Origin: Trachythela sp. YZ-2020
Lineage: Eukaryota > Cnidaria > Anthozoa > Malacalcyonacea > Clavulariidae
Direction: 5' to 3'
Assembly (NCBI GenBank): GCA_016169945.1
Contig: JADLSH010000387.1
Location: 2,418,001 to 2,482,000 of the forward strand
Length of the DNA stretch: 64,000 nucleotides
A program made the translations under genes and the position numbers. Shown here piece by piece: positions 24,201 through 36,200 of the stretch; position 1 is the stretch's first letter; the number at the start of each line of letters is the position of its first letter. The notes beneath the pieces are model-generated. The model did not search any database. It saw only the letters and a program-made list of their open reading frames with translations, and was not told the DNA's origin.

Positions 24201-27200
24201 GGCACTGTGGTTAGTGCATGGGTGGGCACTGTGGTTAGTGCATGGGTGGGCACTGTGGTTAGTGCATGGGTGGGCACTGTTGTTAGTGCATGGGTGGACA
24301 CTGTGGTTAGTGCATGGTTGGGCACTGTTGTTAGTGCATGGGTGGGCACTGTTGTTAGTGCATGGGTGGGCACTGTGGTTAGTGCATGGGTGGGCACTGT
24401 GGTTAGTGCATGGGTGGGCACTGTGGTTAGTGCATGGGTGGGCACTTTGGTTAGTGCATGGGTGGGCACTGTGGTTAGTGTATGGGTGGGCACTGTGGTT
24501 AGTGCATGGGTGGGCACTGTGGTTAGTGCATGAGTGGGCACTGTGGTTAGTGCATGAATGGGCACTATGGTTAGTGCATGGGTGGCCACTGTGGTTAGTG
24601 CATGTACGCGTGTTTCACGGCTACCCCATGGGGTTCGGTCCATCCAATAACCAGCTCTCAGATTATAACTTCGCCTAAATTGCATCATTCGAATGTGAAA
24701 AGAGTGTTTTCAGTTTGATTCTACCAAGCACGTGCCGTTTGCCAAAGAGTTGCCTGCGAGGTAGACTACATAAAAGACATTGCACCAGGCTAGGCGTTCC
24801 TTCGGGCGTCCCTGTAGATATATAATCGGGATCATATTTGCTGACTGACGTAAGGCGTGTGCATGCTAGCTGATGATACGCAATATAGCACAAGACAATC
24901 TCACAATAAATTGTTTTCTTTGGTATGGCTGAAATGAGCAGATAGACAATTTCCCTTGGCGCTTTTCAAGTGAAAACAACATACGCACGATAGCAAACCA
25001 TTTAACAACGTTTATATATACTGGATATTACATTGGATTAATAAGCTGGCTGTCTGGAAGGTTAGTTTACTTTGACCTCATCGAAATGAATTATCACCTG
25101 AATTATCAGAGTTTAAAGTGTGGAAAGAAATCATATATTAAGTATATATTAGCTACGGATAAGGTTAAATCATGCCTCAGAATGCAGGAAATTTGTGTTA
25201 CGTACAGTCTACACACAAATCACTTACGTACAGTACAAATCACTTACGTACAGTACAAATCTCCCCCAGATGAGCATATCCCTGAGTCCCGCACATTTCT
25301 AGGAACCTCGTTCTCTACATTTGTACTATTGAGATATTTTATCTAAAAACCATGAATCTGACTACCTAACTGAAAGGTGCCTTTCTGGTATTGGTGGTGC
25401 CCCCCTTCCCTACTTTCGAGATGCTTCCGCTGATATAAAGTTGAAAATTTGCAGTTTCACCAAAAACTCGTTTTGTTTAAATTTATATATTGAATTTCAA
25501 GACGACCTTATTCTTTGGAATCTGTTAAAACTCTTAGTGTACTTACTGTATTTTATAGCTACGTGTAATTAGAAACCATCATAAGCACAATAGCAACGAA
25601 GAAATTTATACATGTCATATGATATTTGATATTCAATGATGCATGTCATATGGTTGTCTGTATAGATTTTGGTGCCTATATACAGTATCATAGTGTATGA
25701 TAATGATACCAAGGTTTTTACGTAAATATGACTGGAATGATGAAAGCGACAGTTTATCTTGCAATCGCACTCCTGACAGTCGCGAAATGTTGTTCTGCTG
25801 CGAATATTCTGATACTTGGTTTGCCGTCATACAGCCATCTTGCTGGACCTGCAAACGTCGGGAAATTTCTACAAAGTCAAGGACATAATATACTAATTGC
25901 CATCCCACCTCAGTTAAAGGGAAAACTAGAGAACCATGGGGTTAACTTGTTGCTCTACCATTGCTTGGGTGACTTTCCCAAATATAGCTCGCTGGGAGAT
26001 TCCATTTTGAAATACTATTTCGCAACATCGTCAACACTGCAAACAATCTTGCATGTTAATCAATTAAGGTCAAAGATAGTGACGAATATTACAACAAAAA
26101 TAGTCAAAGATGTTAACCTACTCAAAGACATTAAACATTTTAAGCCAGATTTAATCATGTTGGACTCCTCTCCTACTGCTATCATGTTAACACTCATACC
26201 GTACAAGTTAAATATTCCTTTTATTATGATCGGATCTATTGAATCCCCCCAGAGTACTCGAGCTCCAATCCTACCAACTGTGGATCCTTACGAGATACTA
26301 CCTTACACGGATCAAATTACTTTCCTACAACGCGTGCTCAATACTTTAATACACCTGCTAGCGTATCGACTAAATCTATTTATTGATTTTTCACTTATTT
26401 ATGAATATGTACCCGAGAAACCATATATTTCGCCAATAGACCTTCAAGCCAAGGCACAACTGTGGATAATCAGACAGCATGGTGTACTTGATTATAATCC
26501 ACCCACAATGCCTAATGTGAAACGTGTAGGTCACCTTCAGACGCTCACACCCAAACCACTCCCTCCAGAGTTCCAGACGTTCATAGAAAGTGCAAATAAC
26601 GGCGTTATCATTGTTTCATTTGGTTCAGTATTAGCATCTGTACCGTCCCAAGTAATGGACAAATTATTAGCAGCATTCGAACAATCAAAATATAGATATA
26701 TTATCCAAAGTTCTCTCCAGCAGAAAAACCAGTCAGATAAATTCATGTTTCGAAAATGGCTTCCTCAGTTTGACCTGCTTCGCCATCAAAAGACAAAACT
26801 TTTCATCACTCATTGCGGATCAAATGGTTTACAAGAGGCATTGATTGCTGGCGTGCCTATAATTGGTTTCCCAGTGTATGGCGATCAGCCACACAACGCC
26901 GGGAAAATTGTGAGAAAAGGTTTTGGCTTAAAGCTGGAACTTAGATCGTTTTCTGTCGAGGAACTGGTTTCTGCGATAGAGGAAGTGACTACGAATACTT
27001 CATATACAACAAACGTGGAGAAAGCTTCTGCCATTTTGAAATCTGAGAGGGTGCCACCTATTGAAGAAGCAGCGTTCTGGATTAACCACGTTCTCACATT
27101 TGGTGGTGATCACTTGAGATCGTATGCACAGGATATTCCATTATGGAAGTACCTTGGCCTGGATATTATAGTTTGCTGTTTGCTGCTCTGGCATGCGTTT

Positions 27201-30200
27201 GTTTGTTTAGTTATAATGCTTATAAAGTTTTGTTTTTCACGTTTCTGTGGAAGAAAGCAAAAACTAAAATGTGAATAAAGAACGCAGCCAAAACATGACT
27301 CACTTATTTTAGCCTAACATTTATTAGCCTTATTGCCATGAAAAATTATACCACATTTGCCCATTACGCGCTTATTGAAGTGCTTTGTTCTTTTTCTTTT
27401 CTTCTTTCGTTGTACAAAGAAAAATCAGACACTCGTCATTTCTATATATCTTCAATGAAATAGCTATTTGAGGATTTTGTCATCAGTTGAGGGTTTGATC
27501 ATCGCCAGAATATAATTTGTTTTCTTGACGCTAGCGCGTGAGAGCGAGAGAGAAATAGGGACTTTTCAAAATTGGACTTGAAATAATTATTTTAGTTTTT
27601 TTCATGGCAAAGGTATTAAATCTTTGAGTTTTAGAATCTGTTCAGTTTTATTCGCTTTTATTTAGTTTTGTTTAGTTATATATGTTCTGTTCAGAAATAA
27701 CTTATTCATATTTATATTCTGCTCAGAATTTAAACAAAAGTTTCATTAGGAATTGTATTGCGTTGGTTTACTTCCGGGTCCAATGTTGACAAGTTCCTAT
27801 TTCACGCCTTCTTTCGCGCGCTACGTCATGTTATTAGAGAAAATATGGATTAGAGAAATAGGGATTTTGAGCATGCCTAACCATTTCGTTGTCATATTGA
27901 TTACATAATTGTCAATTGCCAAAGACATACCATGAACATTAAACATTTAAACAAAATATATAACGATCTCGGAGGAGGGGCTGGTGGAATTAGGGGATGG
28001 GCCATCGCGAAAAGGTATTGGCAAAAGGGGGGGCACGCTAAAAATGTTACAATTTGTTGTTCTGTTGCAAGAGTGTCACCCTGAAAGCGCACGAAATGCC
28101 CATCCTGGCTAGTAAAATCCGGGGAAGCATGCCGCCATGCCCCCGAACCCCCCAAGCTATGCAAGACCCATGGAATGACTACACAATTGGGTTCAGTCTT
28201 GCAACTGCTGCTTAAATAAATCCTGACACATCTTGAGCAAGATATTTACAACATAGTTACAACTTGATCTATCTGTTTATAGGTATAACTTGAAAATATA
28301 TTGTATATATATTAAGAGTCAGCCAATGATCACAAAGCTTATTGCTCACAAAAACGAGTTTGTAAGGTTACATGTACTTTGGATTTTTTAGGAAACAAGG
28401 TGGGGAGGGGGGAGTCATCTGAAAAATATCATTATTTAGGGGTGGGCCACTGGGAAAAAGTTGTGTATGAAGGGGTGGGCCATGCCAAAGATTTAAGAAG
28501 GCAAACTAAATTCCACCAGTTCCCCCTCCCAGATAAAAAATGAAGGGTCCCTAATATATTCTACGAAGCTTCATAGTGTGCCGCTTATATATCCTAAACA
28601 AATCTCATGCATTATCTCAGTGCTCAAAACCGTCATATTTACCACCTTTTGCCATCCTTCATTTCGAATAACGAACTATAACATTACAAATACAATTAAC
28701 ATTCGCCTTACCTGTCAGCCTGGATTTTCGCCAAGTTATCGCTATTTAGAGGATTGTGTTTAAAACTCCTACTAACCCCTAGAAGGAAGATAAGAAATGT
28801 CATGGATACACCCCTTTATATACAGCGCACAAAATCCACACAGTCCATGCATGAACAACGGTTGTGGTTTCAGCAAATATGTTTGTCATTCAGAGGTGGA
28901 AAAAGTATCGGATCCTGGGCACCTAGTTCCCAGAAATATTTTTGGATCTGAACTTTTGCAGGAAAATTTTCACAGAAATTTCTAAAATTAATAATTAACT
29001 GACGAGTAATAACAAAATAGAGTATGCTCTAGTCTAGACTAGTAATTGTAATGCATTTTGTATTCACTATATCAAATTGAACACCACTGAAAATCAAGAA
29101 ACAGCACTCCAATCAGTCCAATGTCAAAATCAGTCGATGATCATTGAACCTCATGCATTATTTTTTTATTTTGAGTCCAAAAAACTTTTTCCAGGCTCTT
29201 CATCAGAACGAACCTCTTTCATTTCATTGCAGAAATCGTGAAGTCGAAACTAAAATAGAACTTCCTAATTAACCTTTTTATAAAGTATATTTTATGTTCT
29301 ACTCGAAACACCAAAAACCCATTTTGGGTATATCATCCCACCCTTTAAATATACTTAGTCATTTATTTTTAGTGTAGAAAGTAATAAAAACAAATATAAA
29401 TTACTTTTGTTAGGTATATTAACTACTTATTAACCGAAAGTGAGGTCTTTACGGTAAAATATTAAACTGACGTCTTGCCGTATTGACCGAGCGATAGCGA
29501 GGTCAATACGGCAAGACCGAGGTTTAATATTTTACCGTAAAGACCGAACGTTTGAGGTCAATAAGTAGTTTATTATATGGCACAACCATAAGTAGTAAAA
29601 TAAGTAGTTTATTATATGGTTTGTTTTTGTTGTAGGGCATTAAAAATTCCGTAATGCCCCGCAGGGCATTACGCGATTTTCCGGACCGCTGATTAGCCAA
29701 TCATATCGCGTAAACTACAGGAACTAGCGCTTGCCATATAATAATATTATTTACTCAGTTGTAATCTTACACTTACCTAACGCACCATCCCTAAGATTTG
29801 ATGCTGCATTCAAAATACGTTTATCATTTTCCTGAGTTCGAGACTGGAGTGACTTGTTAACTTTCATTACTTCCCGCTTGTTCATTAACTGAGATTAAAA
29901 TAACGATCGAAACGTTTAAATTTAAATGGAAATGGTTCGCACACAATATATCAAAAAAGTATTTAGAAAACACTTTAAATGAAAATTCAAAAAGACTTAC
30001 ACTGTCAAATTTTATTTCTAACTGTTTTTGACCAGCCAAAATTTCCGCTATTTCGATGTCCACAATCTATCAAGACACACCAATAATAGTTGTTATATTT
30101 ATTATTTATTATTGGTCGTCTTATATAAGTAAGATATATTATCGCCGGGCTTCATAGGCTTTGTTGTTTTATACGGAGACAGGTCAAAAATCAGACGATT

Positions 30201-33200
30201 TTACCGTAGTTTGCCATTTTCTCAGCTAGTGCGTCTTTTGTTAATATAAAACCGCTGTTATTGCTTTGCTAGATTTGCTGCCTAGCGAAACCTAGCGACA
30301 CTGCTTGCATTTCTCCAGAGTTCACTGGTCAGTGAACTATAAGTATACTGGAACGCTAACTCAGGAGGGGGATTGAAGCCGTGCTTTGTAGGTAGTGCCA
30401 GTCCCTTTTAACAGAAGACTTTTTATAAAAATACACTTTTTATATTGCAAAATTTTACCCTTTTAATTTCCTTTTATACTTTCACTATTTATCTTTGACT
30501 ACACTAGAACAATTAAACTTTTTACTCAAGTACTTACAATGAACAAAGGTCGTTCAGTTTCTGAAATATTACTGGAAAAAAACAAAATTTGTCAAAAAAC
30601 CGCGCGAAAATGTTTGGTTTTTCTGAGTTATGAGACTTTCCAAAAAGAGTTAAGAGATTTTATGATACAATTTATATAGAAAAATATAAGATACATTAAA
30701 AAATTGCTTTTCAAGCATGCAGTAACTTATTTTTGACAGTTAAAATAAGGATTATATAAGCTAGCTCAGCCGTCATATTCAAAGTGCTCACTGATGACCA
30801 ACAAGAAGGCGCGAAGACAAAAATAGCACCACTTGAAAATCGTCAATTTGTTTATATTTTAGAAGGGTTAAAGCAAGGACTAAAAGCTCAAGATAAAAAG
30901 CAATACCTGGAGTATAGTGCAAAATCAATTTGGGGGCTGCCGAAGTGTTTTCTAGTATATTTTTTCTGAGTTAAAGAGCAAAGTTTGCTTCGGCACGTTC
31001 AAACATTTGTCATTTTTTTCCATATACGATAACGATCCGCCTCATTTTTGCTGCAGATAGATGTAAAACAGTCAAAACTAATCGGAAAACCACATTTGAA
31101 TCCCAAACATTGAAGTCTTCTGATGTAAAAAGTATTTTTCTTGCAAATTTTCGCTCAAAAACAAACTTTTTACGGAATGTTTCTCACTCCTCGGAACTCT
31201 CCTCAGTCCTTTTGAAAGTTCAAATTCCCGCGCATTGGCTTCAACGAATCATAGGACTTGATCATAGGAGTTAGCGTTCCAGTTTACTTATAGTTCACTG
31301 GAGTTCACTCGTGCCCAGTCTTTTGTGCAATTTATATATTCGTGCGAATCTCCGCTTGCGTCGGTCCATGGAAATTTTAGGGTGTGTGTTATCTGTCTGG
31401 ACTAAACCAAGAGCAATACAGTAAAATAGATTTGTTTCATCAGGATCACGAGCGTTTTAGCGCTTATTGGACAGGGGAAAGCAGTGCTCCTCCATATAGC
31501 GTTATCCAAAAAGTGCCTGCGAGCGTATTTTAATGATGCCTGGCGTTATCGGCGCTTTAAACAACACGAAACTGCTCAGTCTTTTTCCTGATCTATATCA
31601 TTATTTAGATCTATATCATTGATTATCCAGTCCTCTTATTTTATTAGAGCTTGTAAAACCTGGAACATTTTAAGTGATAACCTTCGACACAGAGACATTG
31701 GTTTTTTTGCTTTTAAATCAGGACTGAAGCTGTATTATAAGAACGCGCTATCGAACATGTATAACTGTGATGATCCACGTACTTGGAAATCTGTCTGTGT
31801 TAAATGTAAAAGGGCTAGGTCCCTTGATGGTGTTTTAAACTGTTGTTAGTTGTCAGTTAGTCGTTTTGTAATTCTGTTGTTCTTCTTATATCGTTTCGTA
31901 GTAATACGTAAATTGTTATGTAAATTATGGGGTCGCCGTAATTGGGGAAACCTGTGGCGAACTCCCTGGCACTACATTGAACATTGTAATTTTAGGTAGT
32001 TGCCGAATCTTATTAAATCATTAAATCATTATTGGAATCGTCGAGTTCGAGGCAGCATCTCTTTGTAACAAAGTATGGTGAAATTCTGGCTAAAGTCAAG
32101 GGGGTTTTCCATTAGCACATTTTTTCCCGGCTGGTTGGAACTAAATATCAACTAATTAGATTGCAAACTAATTAAAAATACATTAATGCAAGGGTACTCC
32201 CCTTGCCCGATCATTACTTTAAAACTAGCTAATAACTTAGAGTTACTATCGCAAGAAAAGTGTTGCCTCAAACTCGACGTCATTTCTCAATATTTGATTG
32301 GGGAAGACATTGGGTAATTTCGTGTTGAAACTTTGAAGAGATAAACGAATACAATGTAATTTACATGTATTGCTTTTAAAACAATACAATTCAGCCAAGA
32401 GAAATCAAATAGTCAGCCGCTAACGCATAAAACGCGCCGTACAATTTCCGTCTATTTTCCCGCTTATTACGTTCGCTAATTGGAGTTTGCTAATTAGTGT
32501 GGACATCCGTTTATTTCGTTCGCTAATTGGAATTAGCGCAAGCTATATAGCGCAAAACATCCAGACATCCAAAGCGATGCAAATTGAGATTCGCAAGCAT
32601 ACGTAGATCGCGCAAAAGACTGGGTACAGGTGAACTCTAGAGAATCGTAAGCAATTATATTGTCATAAATCACCATAATTTCTGACTGATGACCTAGTAG
32701 TATATCAAAGGCCATCAACCATGACATATTTGCCAGTGTTAGGACATAGGCAGCCCACTAAATGTTTGAATTTACATTAAAACTCGATTAAAATTAGAAA
32801 AGAAAGCCACAAAAATCACAAATTAGCGAAATATGTAGCTTATTAAAAATCACCCGATTCAGCGATATCAGCGCACTGACGTATAGATATATAGATTATT
32901 TTAATCAAATCACATTGCAGCTATAAGCTGAATTGCGTGAGTTATTACAACCAATGAGAAATTACAAGTATTAAAATTAAGTATGTACAAGTGAGATTAA
33001 AAGTTAAAAGAGATATTAAAATACACAAAGCTAAAGTTTTATTCTAATGCATTATATATATTACTACTAGAGATAATAAAGGAATTTAAGAAACGTTGTG
33101 TTTTTGTAAGCGGAACATCAAGCTTTCTTTGGTGCCGCAAGTTATAATCAATGTAATCAATAGTGTCAGGAATTAAATAATTGAGCCTACAGGTGGGATT

Positions 33201-36200
33201 GCATAAAATTTTCTTGAACAAACGTTCAGTAAGCTCTTCTTGATGTTCGTCAACTGACTTAATTTTGGCCCGAGATAAGGCATCATGATACTGGATGCCT
33301 GGGAAAATACAACCCAAGGCTCTCTTCTGCACTCGCTCCAATTCATCACGGAGATATTTCGGTAAGGCATGATGGAAAGCCGGACAAGCATAGTCCAAAG
33401 CTGACCTAATACATGCACAATAGTAAAGCACTAGTTCAGTTGGTGGTACTCTGGCTCGCTTTAATTGCACCAAGAAGTAAATTTTCCGCGATGCCCTTTT
33501 CACAAGTTTAGTAACATGGTCATCCCATAATAGTTTTGAATTTATCGTTACACCAAGAAGTTCAACCTTAGTAACAACGCCGATTGGTTTATCGTCTATA
33601 TAAATTGGAGGGAATAGTTCTTCTGTCTTCGAGCGTCCATAAGTGATCACCAGCTCTTTTGTTTTTTCGCAATTTAATTGAAACAGATTAGACTTTGACC
33701 ATAGATTTACTTCGTCAGCTGCAAGTTGTATTTTGCTCTGATCACCCTTAAGGACAGTTTCGGACAATGTAGAGTCATCAACGTATTTCCAGGTGCAGAA
33801 AGGCTCGGACACAATCAGATCATTTATCATGATCAGAAACAACCATGGACCTAGCTTAGTCCCTTGAGGTACACCAGCTGGTACCCTTCCCCATTCCGAG
33901 AAGCAGTCATTACCAAGTACAACCCTTTGTGATCTGCCAGTTAAAAAACTAATAATCCAGTTAATGACACAACCTGGAATATCCAACTGTTTCAGCTTAG
34001 CGACGAGTAAAGAGTGATCTATAAGGTCGAATGCTTTTCGATAATCACAAAGCAAGACTCGGATAGTTGAACCAGTGCCATCTGTTTCACCGTACCATTT
34101 ATGAAGCATGCTTATAATAGCCATTGTAGTGGAGGAATTTGAAATGGTGCCAAATTGATTGGAATCAATAATCTTCATAACTGCAGGCTTGATGTAATCC
34201 GACACTATAAAATCTTCGGCAATTTTGGAAATAGTAGGTGTAAGTGAGATCGGGCGAAGTTCTTTTTTGGGGTTGACGACTTTTTTAGTCTTCGGAATTG
34301 GCGATATATTAGCGTGTTTCCAGGAAGTAGGTAACTCTTGTTCTCTAAAGGAAGCATTCATTATATTAGTGATTGGGTCTACTAGAACATCAGCAAATTC
34401 TTTGAGAAGCCAGTTCGGAAGACCATCTGAGCCAGATGCTTTGTGTTTGTTCAACTTTAGCAAAGCGCTGTGGACTCGCATTGGAGTAACTATAGGAATT
34501 TCACCGTCCTCTTCCACATGTACTCGTGCTTTGGAAGGATCAAGGTGCTGAAATGATTCTTAAATGCATTGGCAATTTCTTGGTGTGGCAAATCACGAAA
34601 ATCGGGGACAGCCAGTTGATCAATCAAGTTAGAAGAGCTGTTCCTGTCAGAACCACTCAACCTCTTGACCTCTTTCCACCATTTCCTGGAATTTTCACCT
34701 TTCAAATCATGTACCTTAGACCGGTAAAATTTTGCTTTACAAATTTTTCTTTCTCTATTTACTGCATTCCTTAAGGCCTTAAACTGCTGACCTTTTTTAT
34801 CCACGTAAAAGGCTGCCTGGCGGGATAGGATCAATTCTTTAAGCTTAGTAGACATCCAGGGGGTTCTTTAAGATATATACGTATCGATTTTTAGGCATGA
34901 TGATATTCATGCCAACTTTTACGATCTCCTCGAAACTGGAAAGCATGCTTTCACAGTCATGATGGACACTGATGGAAGACCAATTGATGTTACTAAGATA
35001 ACGACCAAGGGACTTTTTTGTACTCTCTCTCGTATCTCGAACTGAAATGCACTTCCTAGTGGATTGACCTGCTACCCTTCCCTTAGGTTTCGTCAAAACT
35101 GTGTTATGGTCAGATAGCCCAAACGGTGGATGAATTTCAGGCACCGAGAAATGTTCAGTCATGTTCGTAAGGATTAGATCTAATGTTGCTTGGCCTCTAG
35201 TAGCAGATTTAACTAGCTGTTTTAGTTTAAAGTGACGTTTTAAAGGGCTAATATCTAGCCGATTGAAATCACCAGCAACGATGAGACCGCAGTTGGGGAA
35301 TGTGGATTCAGTGTTCGACAAACTGTTGAAAAGATGATTTAACATAGCTTGCGGATCAGAACCAGGGGGATGGTACACTACTGCAACAATTAGACACGTA
35401 AAACCTCGAGGCAATCTTGTCGGTTGAAGTTTCAACCAAATAATTTCATGAACATCACAGCATCGTAAATTCTCAAGTATATCGTATGTAATACCGTCTT
35501 TTAGGTAGATACAAATTACGTATATATTACAGTATAGTATAAATTACCTAAGGTAGGCAAGTCTTTGAACTGTTTACCGTACACACAAGAAATATATCCG
35601 TCGTATTTTAAAAATAGAAAGAAACTAGCCCTAAAAATAACATAAATATAAACAAGGATAATTTTACTAACCTATCTGTAACTTTTCTTCCGAAAGTACA
35701 GCTTTAAAAGTCGATAAATTAACGAAAGTTTACGGTGTTTTGTCGATTTTTTTTCTGTAACTATGCGGGATGCCAACGTCTTGCTACTGGAAAAAGTTTT
35801 CAAAATAAAACTGGGCTGTTCATTGGCTATCGCAATTCTCGTCGTAAGCAAGGAAAACATGAAACCGGGGGGCCGGCTTGCGGCAACACTGCCAACAGGA
35901 CATCTCTCGCGTACTATAAACAAAAAACATATTTTTCAGAAATATATTGAAAACTTTTTATACGTTTAAAAAAGTCAACATGTAGACAAAAACAACAAAA
36001 GAAATATTCACTGGTAAGTAAAATGTCAATTGTATTTGCGCTTTGCTTGAGATAAAACAATTCATAAATGGTAAAAAAGTCACGGCAAAAAAGTTAAAAG
36101 CACCTTTTCCCCGATAGTTTCCTTTGGGAAATATATATGGACGAGCAGAATCAACGTGTTTGTGGTCTCACTATCTGGTAAGTTGTTATGTTTTCAATTC

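Larger units (their letters stand above)
32887..35531 (-). mobile_element. 5'-truncated APE-type non-LTR retrotransposon inserted in the foldback arm
   Basis: The insert separates the two parts of the foldback left arm. GTATAG stands on both sides (32881-32886 and 35532-35537) and fits a short target duplication. Minus-strand content is the C-terminal half of an APE endonuclease, a linker, and a full RT. The 3' end is at the left with a TATATAT tail. Two frameshifts break the ORF, so it is not autonomous. Confidence 0.85.

Noticed and set aside
22820..24688. 622-codon minus ORF and 498-codon plus ORF as repeat-protein genes
   Set aside because: Both are the 24-bp minisatellite read in frame; open on both strands, no non-repeat domain, and located in an intron.
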